The notes under the pieces: generated by a model
The model's database searches: none
What the model saw: only the letters and a program-made list of their open reading frames with translations
Told to the model about the DNA's origin: nothing
Program-made: the position numbers and the translations under genes
Source: Natrinema halophilum
GTDB taxonomy: Archaea > Halobacteriota > Halobacteria > Halobacteriales > Natrialbaceae
Reading direction: 5' to 3'
DNA: 64,000 bases
Assembly: GCF_013402815.2 (NCBI RefSeq)
Contig: NZ_CP058601.1
Location: 2,418,001 to 2,482,000 of the forward strand
Shown here: positions 27,073-35,401 of the stretch, one piece after another
How the letters are laid out: every line of letters begins with the position of its first letter
Numbering within the stretch: the first letter of the stretch is position 1

Positions 27073-27204
27073 CCCGATCGCGAACGAAGTGAGCGGCTTT
27101 TTGGTCGAGGTTTTTGCACGAGGGTGAGCGGTGCGAACCCGAGTGGAAAAAGGTCGGACTGACCTCTTCGACGTCGTCCCGGCGCTTATCGACGAGTTCC
27201 AGTA
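27028..27204 (+). repeat. Duplicated etfA 3' end around a T5/A5 element
   Basis: The 44 bases at 27028-27071 (end of etfA up to the second base of its stop triplet plus A) are repeated exactly at 27161-27204, and the second copy also runs into a stop (TAA). Between them lie 89 bases containing CTTTTTGGTCGAGGTTTTTG, then GCGAACCCGAG and GGAAAAAGGT. The two T5 tracts just after the stop would also work as an archaeal terminator. TTTTTGCACGAGGG and CCCGAGTGGAAAAA are imperfect inverted repeats. Confidence 0.95.
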
Positions 27205-27344
27205 ATCGAACCGCGACCGACGCCCGGTTCGGAGGCCGAAGGCCGAGAACCACGTTATTCTGACGGACGCAGCCGGAAGGAAGTGAGGAGTCTTTCTCGT
27301 GAACGTAGTGAACGAGGGCTCGAAAGAGTGCAGCTCTTCCGGTG
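27205..27344. other. Hairpin-rich intergenic spacer after etfA
   Basis: No gene is supported. The stretch has an imperfect palindrome around AGGCCGAAGGCC (27232-27245) flanked by GGTTC and GAACC, and a second hairpin at about 27322-27340 with arms AAGAG and CTCTT. Such stems are frequent between haloarchaeal genes. Confidence 0.6.
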
Positions 27345-27430
27345 TTTTTGGTCGAGATCTTTGCACGAGGGTGAGCGGAACGAACCCGAGTGGAAAAGGG
27401 TGGACTGGCCGCTTCGACGTCGTCCCAGCA
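27345..27430 (+). repeat. Second, decayed copy of the etfA-tail element
   Basis: Starting GTTTTTGGTCGAGATCTTTG, this repeats the 27097-27183 element with scattered changes. It is followed by GGACTGGCCGCTTCGACGTC and a degraded piece of the etfA tail. It lies about 130 bases before the polyprenyl synthase start. The remaining bases to 27558 hold that gene's promoter and nothing else I can name. Confidence 0.88.
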
Positions 27431-27558
27431 CGAGAACTGGGAGCCGTGAGCCGCCCGAGCAGGCGATACGTATCCGACAACGGAGTGAAAGCGTCACTGA
27501 GGGAAACACTTGGTATGGATTCGTTAGCTACTTTTCTACCCCATCCTAAGCCCGGGTG

Positions 27559-28401
27559 ATGGAACTGCTGGAGCGCCGACGGGCGCTAATCGAGGAGCGT
27601 CTCGTCGAGGTGGTCGAAGGGGTCGAACCCGAGACGCTCACCGAAGAAGTTCGCCACGTTGCGCTCTCCGGGGGGAAGCGCGTCCGGCCGATAGTAACGT
27701 TGCTGGCCTGCGAAACCGTCGGCGGTCGGGCCGAGGAGGCGGTCGAATTCGGCGTCGGAATCGAACTCGTTCACACGGCATCGCTGGTCGTCGACGACAT
27801 CATCGATCGATCTGACCTCCGCCGGGGGACGACCAGCGCCTGGGCCGAGTTCGGTCACGGTCCAGCGATCATCACCAGCGACGGACTGCTGGGCGAGGCG
27901 TTCTCGCTCTTTTCGGCCGACCCGGACGCAACTCGAGTCGTCGCCGACGCGATGGTCGAACTCGGCGTCGGCGAGGCGACCGAGCTCTCAGCCGAACCCG
28001 CGAACGAGGCGGAGTACATGACGCTGGCGCGGCGCAAAACCGGCGCGCTATTCCGGGCTGCGGCCGAACTGGGCGCGATTGCCGCCGACTCCGACTCCGT
28101 CACCGTCGACGCGCTGGGCGAGTACGCCGAACGCGTCGGCGTCGCGTTCCAGATCCGGGACGACGTCCTGGACGCAGTCGCCGACCCGACCGACCTCGGC
28201 AAACCCACCGGTCACGACGCCGCTCTCGAACGCCCATCGGTCGTTCAGGTGACCGACCTCACGCCCGAAGAGGCCAATGCGACCGCTCGGGCGGAGGCCG
28301 ACCGGGCGATCGATGCCCTCGAACGGGTGGACGTCGCCGATCCCGAGGCACGGAACTACTTACTCGAGCTGGCGGAGTTCGTCGTCGAGCGCGAACGGTG
28401 A
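27559..28401 (+). CDS. Polyprenyl (geranylgeranyl/farnesyl) diphosphate synthase
   Basis: A 280-residue trans-isoprenyl diphosphate synthase. Motifs are the GGKRVRP substrate loop, the first aspartate-rich motif VVDDIIDRSDLRRG (DDxxD), a K in RKTGALF, and the second motif QIRDDVLDAVAD. It would condense isopentenyl diphosphate with an allylic diphosphate for membrane lipids, quinones or carotenoids; chain length cannot be told from the sequence here. It is about 50-70 residues shorter than IdsA-type synthases and may be one of several paralogues. ATG 27559 is preferred to GTG 27556. Confidence 0.92.
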   Translation: MELLERRRALIEERLVEVVEGVEPETLTEEVRHVALSGGKRVRPIVTLLACETVGGRAEEAVEFGVGIELVHTASLVVDDIIDRSDLRRGTTSAWAEFGHGPAIITSDGLLGEAFSLFSADPDATRVVADAMVELGVGEATELSAEPANEAEYMTLARRKTGALFRAAAELGAIAADSDSVTVDALGEYAERVGVAFQIRDDVLDAVADPTDLGKPTGHDAALERPSVVQVTDLTPEEANATARAEADRAIDALERVDVADPEARNYLLELAEFVVERER

Positions 28402-28417
28402 TGGATGGGAGAAGGAC

Positions 28418-29533
28418 TCAGGCTCGCTCGGCACCGCGCGTCCCGTCTTCTCGGTCGACATCTGAAAAGCGCGATTCCGCGACCGCAAAGGCGAGCGTAC
28501 TCACGATACCTAACAGCGTCCCGGCTGTGAGAGCCGCCGCGAGGTAGGTGATCCCGACTTCGTCCAGGAAGAACGCGCTCACAGCGTGGAGGACGATTGC
28601 GATCGAAAGAACGTAAAACGGCGCGTTGAGGTAGCGCCATTCGAGCGCGCCAGCGATGTACTCGTCGGTGATCTGACCCAGACTGGTCGTGAGCCCGGCA
28701 GCGGCAAACCAGAGGATCGAACCGTTCACGAGCGCAGCGAGCATGACCGGGACCTCGAGGTCAGCCTCGGTCGACCCTTGCACCGCTTCGAGGGTGTCGA
28801 TACCGCTGACGCCGCCGAGAACGAACAGCGCCGCGGCGACCACGTAGGCGAGCAGCGTCGTTCGGCCGGCGTACAGCGAGCGGCGACCACGCTCGACGGC
28901 CGAATCGAGCCGATCGCCCAGTCCCAACCCCCGCGAGATCAGGTAGAACCCGAGCAGCGCCGACGTCGTTCCCAGGACGATACCGGGCATGTTCAATACG
29001 GTCCCGATCAGCGCGAGTGGGTAGATCAACAGGAGGATCCCCAGCGGAATGAGAACCGTCCCCCGCGTTTCGGGGTCGTCGAGTACCTGTTTGATCGTGT
29101 AGTACATCGACTCGAGGTTCTGGGCCTGTCGGACGACGACGCGTCTGACACCGTCGATGGGGACGCGCGAGCGAATAATCGGGATGACGGATTCGTCTTG
29201 GGCACCGTCAGTGACGACGAGTGCGGTGACGTCTTCTCCGGTCGAGAGACTCGCGAGGACGGTATCGACCTCGTCGCCGACCTCGCGGTTTGCGCTGACG
29301 TCTCCGTCATCGTTACCGGTGACGACGGCGACCTCGACGCTCTCGCCGCGGTCAGCGAGGTTGTCGTAGATATGCAAGCCCTGAAAGATGACGTTGAGGT
29401 CCGAATCCTCCGGGTCCGCGGTCGCGAGAGCGACGGCCGCCTCCTCGACAGGAGCACGACCGATGACCGGCGTCGAAAAGCCGGTCTTTCGGCCGAGGTC
29501 GTCGTCGAGGTCGACACAGAGGACCAACAGCAT
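28418..29533 (-). CDS. DUF373 family membrane protein
   Basis: A 371-residue protein of the archaeal DUF373 family. The soluble N-terminal half (about 1-150) starts MLLVLCVDLDDDLGRKTG and includes TALVVTDGAQDESVIPII, a nucleotide-fold-like arrangement. The C-terminal half has about six hydrophobic segments. The function is unknown. ATG 29533 is taken as start because the family begins with this LCVDLDDD block. It is convergent with the isoprenoid synthase (16 bases between stops) and divergent from the radical SAM gene. Confidence 0.9.
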   Translation of the reverse strand: MLLVLCVDLDDDLGRKTGFSTPVIGRAPVEEAAVALATADPEDSDLNVIFQGLHIYDNLADRGESVEVAVVTGNDDGDVSANREVGDEVDTVLASLSTGEDVTALVVTDGAQDESVIPIIRSRVPIDGVRRVVVRQAQNLESMYYTIKQVLDDPETRGTVLIPLGILLLIYPLALIGTVLNMPGIVLGTTSALLGFYLISRGLGLGDRLDSAVERGRRSLYAGRTTLLAYVVAAALFVLGGVSGIDTLEAVQGSTEADLEVPVMLAALVNGSILWFAAAGLTTSLGQITDEYIAGALEWRYLNAPFYVLSIAIVLHAVSAFFLDEVGITYLAAALTAGTLLGIVSTLAFAVAESRFSDVDREDGTRGAERA

Positions 29534-29723
29534 TGCGTCGTGCTTGCACGCCGCGGTATTTCCCTCTTCTGGACAACGAAACTGTTCACGATCGACGGTC
29601 AGCGGCGGAAATGGCGTCCCCGAGCCGGTTTCCGTCGACGGGTCTGCGTGGGCGTATCTGTGAAACCACGGCGCAGGTCTGTTTCGTACAGCTTTTGGGT
29701 CTCGACCGGTTACGTTTCGTCGA

Positions 29724-30719
29724 ATGATCTCGAAGGGCTGTGAGCAGTGCGCGAAAGGCGGCAAGATGGTGATGTTCGTCTACGGCTACTGCGACCAGCG
29801 CGACTGCTTTTACTGCCCCCTCGGTGAGAATCGCAAAAACGTGACCGACGTCTACGCAAACGAACGACTCGTCGAAACCGACGACGACGTCCTCACCGAA
29901 GCCCGTCGGATGGACGCGCTCGGAACGTCTATCACCGGTGGTGAGCCCCAGGAGGCGCTCGGTCGGACCTGCCACTATCTCGAGCTACTCAAAGACGAGT
30001 TCGGCGAGGACCACCACACGCACCTCTACACCGGCATCACCGGCGGTCGCGAGAACATGCGCCGCCTCTCGGAAGCCGGCCTCGACGAAATTCGCTTCCA
30101 CCCGCCCTACGAACAGTGGGGCGACCTCCACGGAACCGAGTGGGAGGACATCCTCTACATCGCCCGTGACGAAGGACTGACACCCGCATTCGAAATTCCA
30201 GGAATCCGGGCCGAAACGGAATTTCTCGAATTCATCGACGAGGGGGCCGCCGAGTTCTGTAACGTCAACGAGTTCGAGATGTCCCAGGGGAACTACCGCC
30301 GCATGCAAGAGCAAGGGTTCGAACTCAAAGAAGGCCACATGAGCGCCGTCGACGGCTCCAGAGAGGACATCCTCGAAAAGATGGGCGATCACGAGCGAGT
30401 CTACTTCTGTACCTCCGTCTTCAAGGACGCCGCCCAACACCGCCGCCGCCTGAAGCGCATGGCCCGTAACGTTCGACGCGAGTTCGACGATATTACCGAC
30501 GACGGGACCCTCGTCTACGGCAAAACGGACACCGAGCCAGCGCGCCTCGAGGCGCTTGGCGTCCCCGAAGAATTCTACACCGTCAAGTCGAACCACGTCG
30601 AAGTCGCCTGGTGGCTCTTAGAAGAGATGATCGAGGAAGGCGACCTCGAGGGCGGCGAGATCGTCGAGCAGTATCCAACGTACGACGGTCAGGTCGTCGA
30701 ACGGACGCCGCTCGCGTAG
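29724..30719 (+). CDS. Radical SAM protein with CX4CX2C cluster
   Basis: A 331-residue cytosolic radical SAM protein. The cluster motif is YGYCDQRDCFYCPLGENRK, spaced C-x4-C-x2-C instead of the usual x3. An earlier pair CEQCAKGGK lies at residues 6-9. The SAM-binding GGEP equivalent is SITGGEPQEAL, and the barrel continues through TPAFEIPGIRAE. The family occurs in many archaea and I know of no assigned reaction. No carrier or maturation gene is adjacent. Its last 32 bases are duplicated downstream of a short element, as in etfA. Confidence 0.88.
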   Translation: MISKGCEQCAKGGKMVMFVYGYCDQRDCFYCPLGENRKNVTDVYANERLVETDDDVLTEARRMDALGTSITGGEPQEALGRTCHYLELLKDEFGEDHHTHLYTGITGGRENMRRLSEAGLDEIRFHPPYEQWGDLHGTEWEDILYIARDEGLTPAFEIPGIRAETEFLEFIDEGAAEFCNVNEFEMSQGNYRRMQEQGFELKEGHMSAVDGSREDILEKMGDHERVYFCTSVFKDAAQHRRRLKRMARNVRREFDDITDDGTLVYGKTDTEPARLEALGVPEEFYTVKSNHVEVAWWLLEEMIEEGDLEGGEIVEQYPTYDGQVVERTPLA

Positions 30720-30827
30720 TCCCGTTTTTGGTGCAGATTTTTCGAGGAGGGGACGCGAACGAAGTGAGCGAACCCGACGAGAAAAAGGTGCATGCGTCAG
30801 GTCGTCGAACGGACACCGCTCGCGTAG
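30688..30827 (+). repeat. Duplicated radical-SAM 3' end around a T5/A5 element
   Basis: Bases 30688-30719 (gene end with TAG) recur at 30796-30827 with one mismatch, again including TAG. The 76 bases between contain GTTTTTGGTGCAGATTTTTC, then GCGAACCCGA and GAGAAAAAGGTG, the same layout as the element after etfA. The T5 tracts directly after the stop should terminate transcription. Confidence 0.95.
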
Positions 30828-31231
30828 CGCCCGAAGACGACTGCCGAAACAGGGCGGTAAAGCCGGCCTCGGTAACCCGGCCGGGAAGACCGTGAGGCGG
30901 AGAACGATGCGGCTTTCGCCAGCACGAATACTCAAGCGCTGCTCTTGTGCTGTATTGGGGCAGATTAAACATGGCCAGGTAGATTAGCCATGACTAAAAC
31001 GCCTTACAATAGCGGATGAGGGGACAGTGGCGACGAATTGTATCAGTAGCGGCTTGAAGCCGACGTGTTCGATTTCGAACGGTTTTTGCCACAGTATAGC
31101 GACCGTTTCACACCGGAAAACAGTTCGAAAGTGGCCGATACAAGGATGGATACCGGTATTTTCTGACGAACAAGGTGAGTCGGTTTATCGAGGTTGTAAT
31201 AATGGGCTAGGTTCCGGAACGAAGGGGTACG
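30828..31231. other. Intergenic region before the lipoprotein gene
   Basis: No coding frame is supported in these 404 bases. The first part is GC-rich with a stem CCGGCCTCGG/CCCGGCCGGG-like region near 30863-30890; the second part is A/T-richer and must carry the lipoprotein promoter. Confidence 0.55.
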
Positions 31232-32008
31232 ATGGAATTTCGAAAAGTTGCTGTCATCGCAGTTGCGCTGCTTATGATCCTTTCAGGGTGCAGCGCATTT
31301 GGGGGATCGCAAACTGACGGGCCCGCGAACGACACGAACGATACAGATGAGCCAACCGAACCAGTCTCCGACGATCAGAACGAGTCCACCAACGATTCGA
31401 ATTCTTCCGATAACACGGAACCGAGCGACGGGGACGACGAGAACGAAGACGACACGGCAAACGCTGAGTGGAGCCCACCACAGGAACCGAACCGGCCGCT
31501 CGAACGCAAAGACCTGAACGGTGAGGCGATCGACCGCATCGAGTCCGTCGAGTTCGTCGACAAAGTGCCCGCCGAAGACGGACAGGGTTACTCGAACTTC
31601 AATCTCGAAGTCACCGCCAACACGAGTATGCCGAACATCGATCCACCGAGCCACGGGACCGTCAGAGGCGAGCCGTACTTCTTCGTCAAGATCAATCAGG
31701 GGCCAGATGATCGAAAACTCATCGAGCGCACGTCACAGGTTCCCCAGAGAGAAAACGGACGATACCACATCGACGTTCGTCCAGCCGGGATCGAAGAGTT
31801 CGGCGAGGACGACCTCAACGTCGAGGTTTTCCTGGTGGATAGGGACAAAGACTGGGACGACGTTTTAGACGCGACCACACAGAGCATCCACTTTAACCCC
31901 GATTCCGGCGGTGAAACGGGGACGGACGAACCAGAAGTGGACGACGACAGCGATACAAACGAGACGGAGTCGACAGAGGGCAACGAATCCGAAACGAGTG
32001 AGACGTAG
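31232..32008 (+). CDS. Secreted lipoprotein, haloarchaeal, unknown function
   Basis: A 258-residue protein with a signal peptide and lipobox (AVALLMILSGCSAFGG, Cys20), a Asn/Asp/Thr/Glu-rich linker to about residue 85, a globular domain (about 90-225; SVEFVDKVPAEDGQGYSNF and SHGTVRGEPYFFVKINQG) and a second acidic low-complexity tail. It should be anchored to the outer face of the membrane. I do not recognise the domain. Convergent with the winged-helix membrane protein (37 bases). Confidence 0.85.
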   Translation: MEFRKVAVIAVALLMILSGCSAFGGSQTDGPANDTNDTDEPTEPVSDDQNESTNDSNSSDNTEPSDGDDENEDDTANAEWSPPQEPNRPLERKDLNGEAIDRIESVEFVDKVPAEDGQGYSNFNLEVTANTSMPNIDPPSHGTVRGEPYFFVKINQGPDDRKLIERTSQVPQRENGRYHIDVRPAGIEEFGEDDLNVEVFLVDRDKDWDDVLDATTQSIHFNPDSGGETGTDEPEVDDDSDTNETESTEGNESETSET

Positions 32009-32045
32009 GCGGAAACGACGAGCCGAGCGGAACGCGCCGTACTGG

Positions 32046-33341
32046 TCAATCGAGTGCGGTCGGGTCGACACCCGGAAGCGTGATGAGATTTTCCCGGCCG
32101 ATCCGGAGCTTCTCGATTTCACCCTCGTCGTCCATCTTCGAGAGAAGCTGTGACACCTTGGCGTTCGACCAGCCAGTTTCTGACACGATAGAGGCTTGCT
32201 TCATTCGGCCACCGTTCTTGTTGAGGAGACGAAGGACGCGTTCTTCGTCGCTCAACAGTTCCGGGTCGATTCCGTCTTCAACAGGTTCCTCGAATTCGAG
32301 TTCCGTTCCTGACATCGGTCCAGTGCCGTGAGCTGGGAGGGAATCGGCAGACTGCGGGTCGATCGATTCGGATCCGCCATCACCTTCGGCAGTCGGTTCT
32401 GGTAGCCCCTCATCACCGCTGTCGCGACGTCGTAGCACCGGGAGGCGATCGAGAGAAACGGACACATCAACGTCTTCCTGCCGCGCGAGGAGATAGCTAC
32501 CAACACCGACGACGATGGCAAGACCGACGAATCCGATAGCTAGCAGGGCCGAACCGGAAAACAGACCACCCCCTGCTCCGCGAATGATGGTGATCTCGAG
32601 TGCGTTCATACCGAACTCGTGGGGACCGTTCCAGACGAGTGCCCCGTTTTCGGTGCCCGTCGGCGCGTCGACGAACCCGTAATTGTCGTCGGGCGGTTCG
32701 ACGACGAGACGCTGGCCGTCGCTCAGCGTCCGCAAGAGCGGACCGTCGTCCGTTTGCAAGGCATCACCGGCGTGGATTCGGTCGTCGTCGACGGTTGCGA
32801 AGTTGGTCCAGGTAAACGAGTAGGAGATGATGCCGACCCGGACGTTCGAATCGTCGGCCGACTGACCGTCTTCAGATTGGAGCTGTTCGATTCTGGGTTC
32901 GTTCCATCCTGCATCTCGAATCGACATCTCTCGGCCGGTCGATTCGGACGCGTAGTTCACGTACTCGCGGAACGTTTCTGGTTTGTAGGGCCCACTCGGT
33001 TGTCCTGACACAACTGTCTTGGCGTATTGATCGAACGTTTCTGCGTCGGAATCGTTCGTTACGAGGAACCGACTTTCGATCGTCCACGTCGCAGTACCGT
33101 CGGCAGAGACGTGAATACGGATCACCTGCCAGGTATCCGGACGTTCGAGTGGCGGTGGTGCAGTCGATGAAGACGAAACGGAGGGGGATTGCTCGAACGC
33201 TGGGGAAAGAGAGGGCGCCGCTGACGGCGACTGATCGACAGCCGTCGGCTCGTATGCCGATGGTGTAGCGGCCACTGCCCCCAGCGTAGTTGTAGCAAGG
33301 AGGACCGTGAGGGCGAGTGTGGCGGCAGTGGTAATCCGCAT
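32046..33341 (-). CDS. Membrane-anchored winged-helix protein (DUF7343/DUF7345-like)
   Basis: A 431-residue protein: signal peptide (about 1-25), an extracellular beta domain (about 65-245; TWQVIRIHVSADGTATWTIE), one membrane helix near 255-278 (LLAIGFVGLAIVVGVGSYLL), a cytosolic acidic linker and a C-terminal winged helix (about 370-431; ERVLRLLNKNGGRMKQASIV, then GWSNAKVSQLLSKMDDEGEI). This layout, with a DNA-binding domain on the inside and a sensor outside, suggests a one-component membrane regulator. It is divergent from the DUF7096-pilin pair, which are natural candidate targets. ATG 33341 is chosen for the signal peptide. Confidence 0.87.
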   Translation of the reverse strand: MRITTAATLALTVLLATTTLGAVAATPSAYEPTAVDQSPSAAPSLSPAFEQSPSVSSSSTAPPPLERPDTWQVIRIHVSADGTATWTIESRFLVTNDSDAETFDQYAKTVVSGQPSGPYKPETFREYVNYASESTGREMSIRDAGWNEPRIEQLQSEDGQSADDSNVRVGIISYSFTWTNFATVDDDRIHAGDALQTDDGPLLRTLSDGQRLVVEPPDDNYGFVDAPTGTENGALVWNGPHEFGMNALEITIIRGAGGGLFSGSALLAIGFVGLAIVVGVGSYLLARQEDVDVSVSLDRLPVLRRRDSGDEGLPEPTAEGDGGSESIDPQSADSLPAHGTGPMSGTELEFEEPVEDGIDPELLSDEERVLRLLNKNGGRMKQASIVSETGWSNAKVSQLLSKMDDEGEIEKLRIGRENLITLPGVDPTALD

Positions 33342-33512
33342 GCGTACCAACGGGTGGTTTCCCGGGGGAAAAAACACTTTCCATCGAAAAATAAAACGTA
33401 ACCGACGGCTGTGTGCCGTCTCAGAAACCGTGAACATGCCTAAAATGAAGGGGCTCACGGATATCATCGTCAGACGACCAGTTTTTGTATCAGGAGTACA
33501 AACGGTGGTTCG

Positions 33513-34736
33513 ATGAACAACGCGGCCCCCGCCCTCCTCGCGTTACTTCTCGTCCTCTCTGTGCCCGCAGCGACCGTCGGTGCAGCGGCGCCAACCAGGG
33601 GAACGGACGAACAGTCAGTCGAGACTTCCCGAAACCAGATCCCGCCTCGACTGACGCAGACTGACGTCGCCAACACGACGAACCGACTCCACCTCAACGG
33701 AGACATCCGAAGCGAGTATACCGAGTATCGGCCTGATCTCGGAATGGTACTCGCAAGCGCAGACGACGAACTCCGAATCGACCACGGACAGTACGCCCTC
33801 GTCGAGGAGGAATTCACCCGCGCGACTCCGGAGGAACGAGCAGCGATGGTTCAGGCAGCGTATGAACGACTCAAACAACAAGCAGACCGGCTCGAGCGCC
33901 GCGAACGAAACGCGGTCACGGAACACGCAGACGGCGACCGGTCGACAGCACAACTGCTTCAGACGCTACTTCGGAATCACAACGAAGCTGCGGTGCTTTC
34001 GGAACGACTCGACGAACTGGATGCCAAAGCGGACCGAATCCCCGGCTATTCACTCCCCTCCCGACAAACTCGAGTCGACAAGAACATTTTTAGCTTCCAC
34101 CGAACGTCCCTTCGGACGCAACTCGATTGGCTATCGAAGACGCCAAACAGCGGGCGGAATCAAAACGTGATCGTCTCGACATCACAGTCGGGATACAGTA
34201 TCTCGATGATGAAGGGGAGTAATTACATCGTCGAGACGACTCGGTTCGATAATCGGAACGAAACGGCGTCCGACCAGTTCGAGGATCTCGAAGCGTTCGA
34301 GCGAACGATAGAACTCTATCCGTGGGCAGACGAACACGGGTCTCCGCATTTCCAGGACAACAGCCCCGATCACTACTGGACCGAAATCGGTCACAGTCAG
34401 GGCCGGCTCGAAATTTACCTCGACGCCGGGTCGGGTGAGGTCCACCGCGAGGTCCAGGAACTCATCGCGCCGTCGCTCCCGAGTGAGTACCTCGGACCGT
34501 GGACGGGTGACGGACTCAACATGACGATGAACCGGACACCAGCGAACGGGCCGGTCGAAGTAACCGTGACCGATCAGGAAACTGGCGAGCCCGTTAGCGC
34601 AACCATCACCTTCGACGGCGTCGAGGTCGGCAACACCGGCGAAGACGGAACGCTGTGGGTCGCTCCGCTGATCGGGAAACACAAACTCGAGGCGAAAACG
34701 GCAAACGGTGTGGTTAACGCAACGGTGTCGCGCTAG
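33513..34736 (+). CDS. Secreted haloarchaeal protein, DUF7096-like
   Basis: A 407-residue exported protein. An N-terminal signal (ALLALLLVLSVPAATVGAAA) is followed by a helical, charged middle (about 60-170, including ERLKQQADRLERRERNAV) and a C-terminal beta domain with GPVEVTVTDQETGEPVSATI and a carboxypeptidase-regulatory-like repeat. It resembles DUF7096 proteins, which are seen next to pilin or archaellin-like genes. No membrane anchor is present at the C-terminus. It may assist surface-filament assembly, which is inference from context. Confidence 0.8.
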   Translation: MNNAAPALLALLLVLSVPAATVGAAAPTRGTDEQSVETSRNQIPPRLTQTDVANTTNRLHLNGDIRSEYTEYRPDLGMVLASADDELRIDHGQYALVEEEFTRATPEERAAMVQAAYERLKQQADRLERRERNAVTEHADGDRSTAQLLQTLLRNHNEAAVLSERLDELDAKADRIPGYSLPSRQTRVDKNIFSFHRTSLRTQLDWLSKTPNSGRNQNVIVSTSQSGYSISMMKGSNYIVETTRFDNRNETASDQFEDLEAFERTIELYPWADEHGSPHFQDNSPDHYWTEIGHSQGRLEIYLDAGSGEVHREVQELIAPSLPSEYLGPWTGDGLNMTMNRTPANGPVEVTVTDQETGEPVSATITFDGVEVGNTGEDGTLWVAPLIGKHKLEAKTANGVVNATVSR

Positions 34737-34849
34737 TCGCAGTCCGGTAGGGGTTCAGGCGGGACACTGTCGACACGTGCCGACGAGCGACCGCTCGCTG
34801 TGGGGAAGGTAACAAACGTTTATACGGGAGAGCGCAGCCAGACCGGGTC

Positions 34850-35356
34850 GTGAAACCGGGACGAATACGCGACAGGTGTCGATCACGAGCGAACGAAACC
34901 CGTGGGGTCAGTCACGTCGTCGGCGTACTCGTGCTGGTCGCGCTCACAGTCTGTCTGGCAGTCGTCATCGCCGTTGGACTCGACGCGTGGTCGCTTGCGT
35001 CGTCGGATCCAACCGCAGCTTTTCAGCTCTCGGTCGATGCGAATCGGTCGGCAATTGTGATCGAACACGTTGCTGGCGATCCCATCGATGTCGAGAGATT
35101 GTCGATGACGATATCAGTCAACAACACGGCACTGACGCGACAACCGCCGGTTCCGTTCGTCGGCGCGACCGGATTCGATGGGGCGCCGGACGGCCCGTTC
35201 AACGCAAAAGCAGATTCCGAGTGGACGGCGGGTGAGCACGCTGGCGTTTCCATCGCAAAGACGAACAGTCCGGAACTTACGGCCGGCGATTCGGTCACTG
35301 TCTCGCTTGTCGTCGATGATCGACAACTAGCAAAGCTCGAGACGACGGCGACCTGA
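34850..35356 (+). CDS. Type IV pilin-like protein
   Basis: A 168-residue pilin. The class III signal is clear: a basic N-terminus, then RGVSHVVGVLVLVALTVCLA, the archaeal pilin N-terminal domain (formerly DUF1628), with processing expected just before the hydrophobic helix by the prepilin peptidase PibD. The globular part is rich in Thr, Asp and Val. The start is GTG 34850. It follows the DUF7096 gene by 113 bases; no pilB or pilC is in the window. Confidence 0.88.
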   Translation: MKPGRIRDRCRSRANETRGVSHVVGVLVLVALTVCLAVVIAVGLDAWSLASSDPTAAFQLSVDANRSAIVIEHVAGDPIDVERLSMTISVNNTALTRQPPVPFVGATGFDGAPDGPFNAKADSEWTAGEHAGVSIAKTNSPELTAGDSVTVSLVVDDRQLAKLETTAT

Positions 35357-35401
35357 TACCACGAACGCGACGATCATTTCGCTGATACGCCAGCGCTTAG
35401 C

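Noticed and set aside
28586-29743. 385-codon plus-strand frame opposite DUF373
   Set aside because: Antisense shadow of the DUF373 gene.
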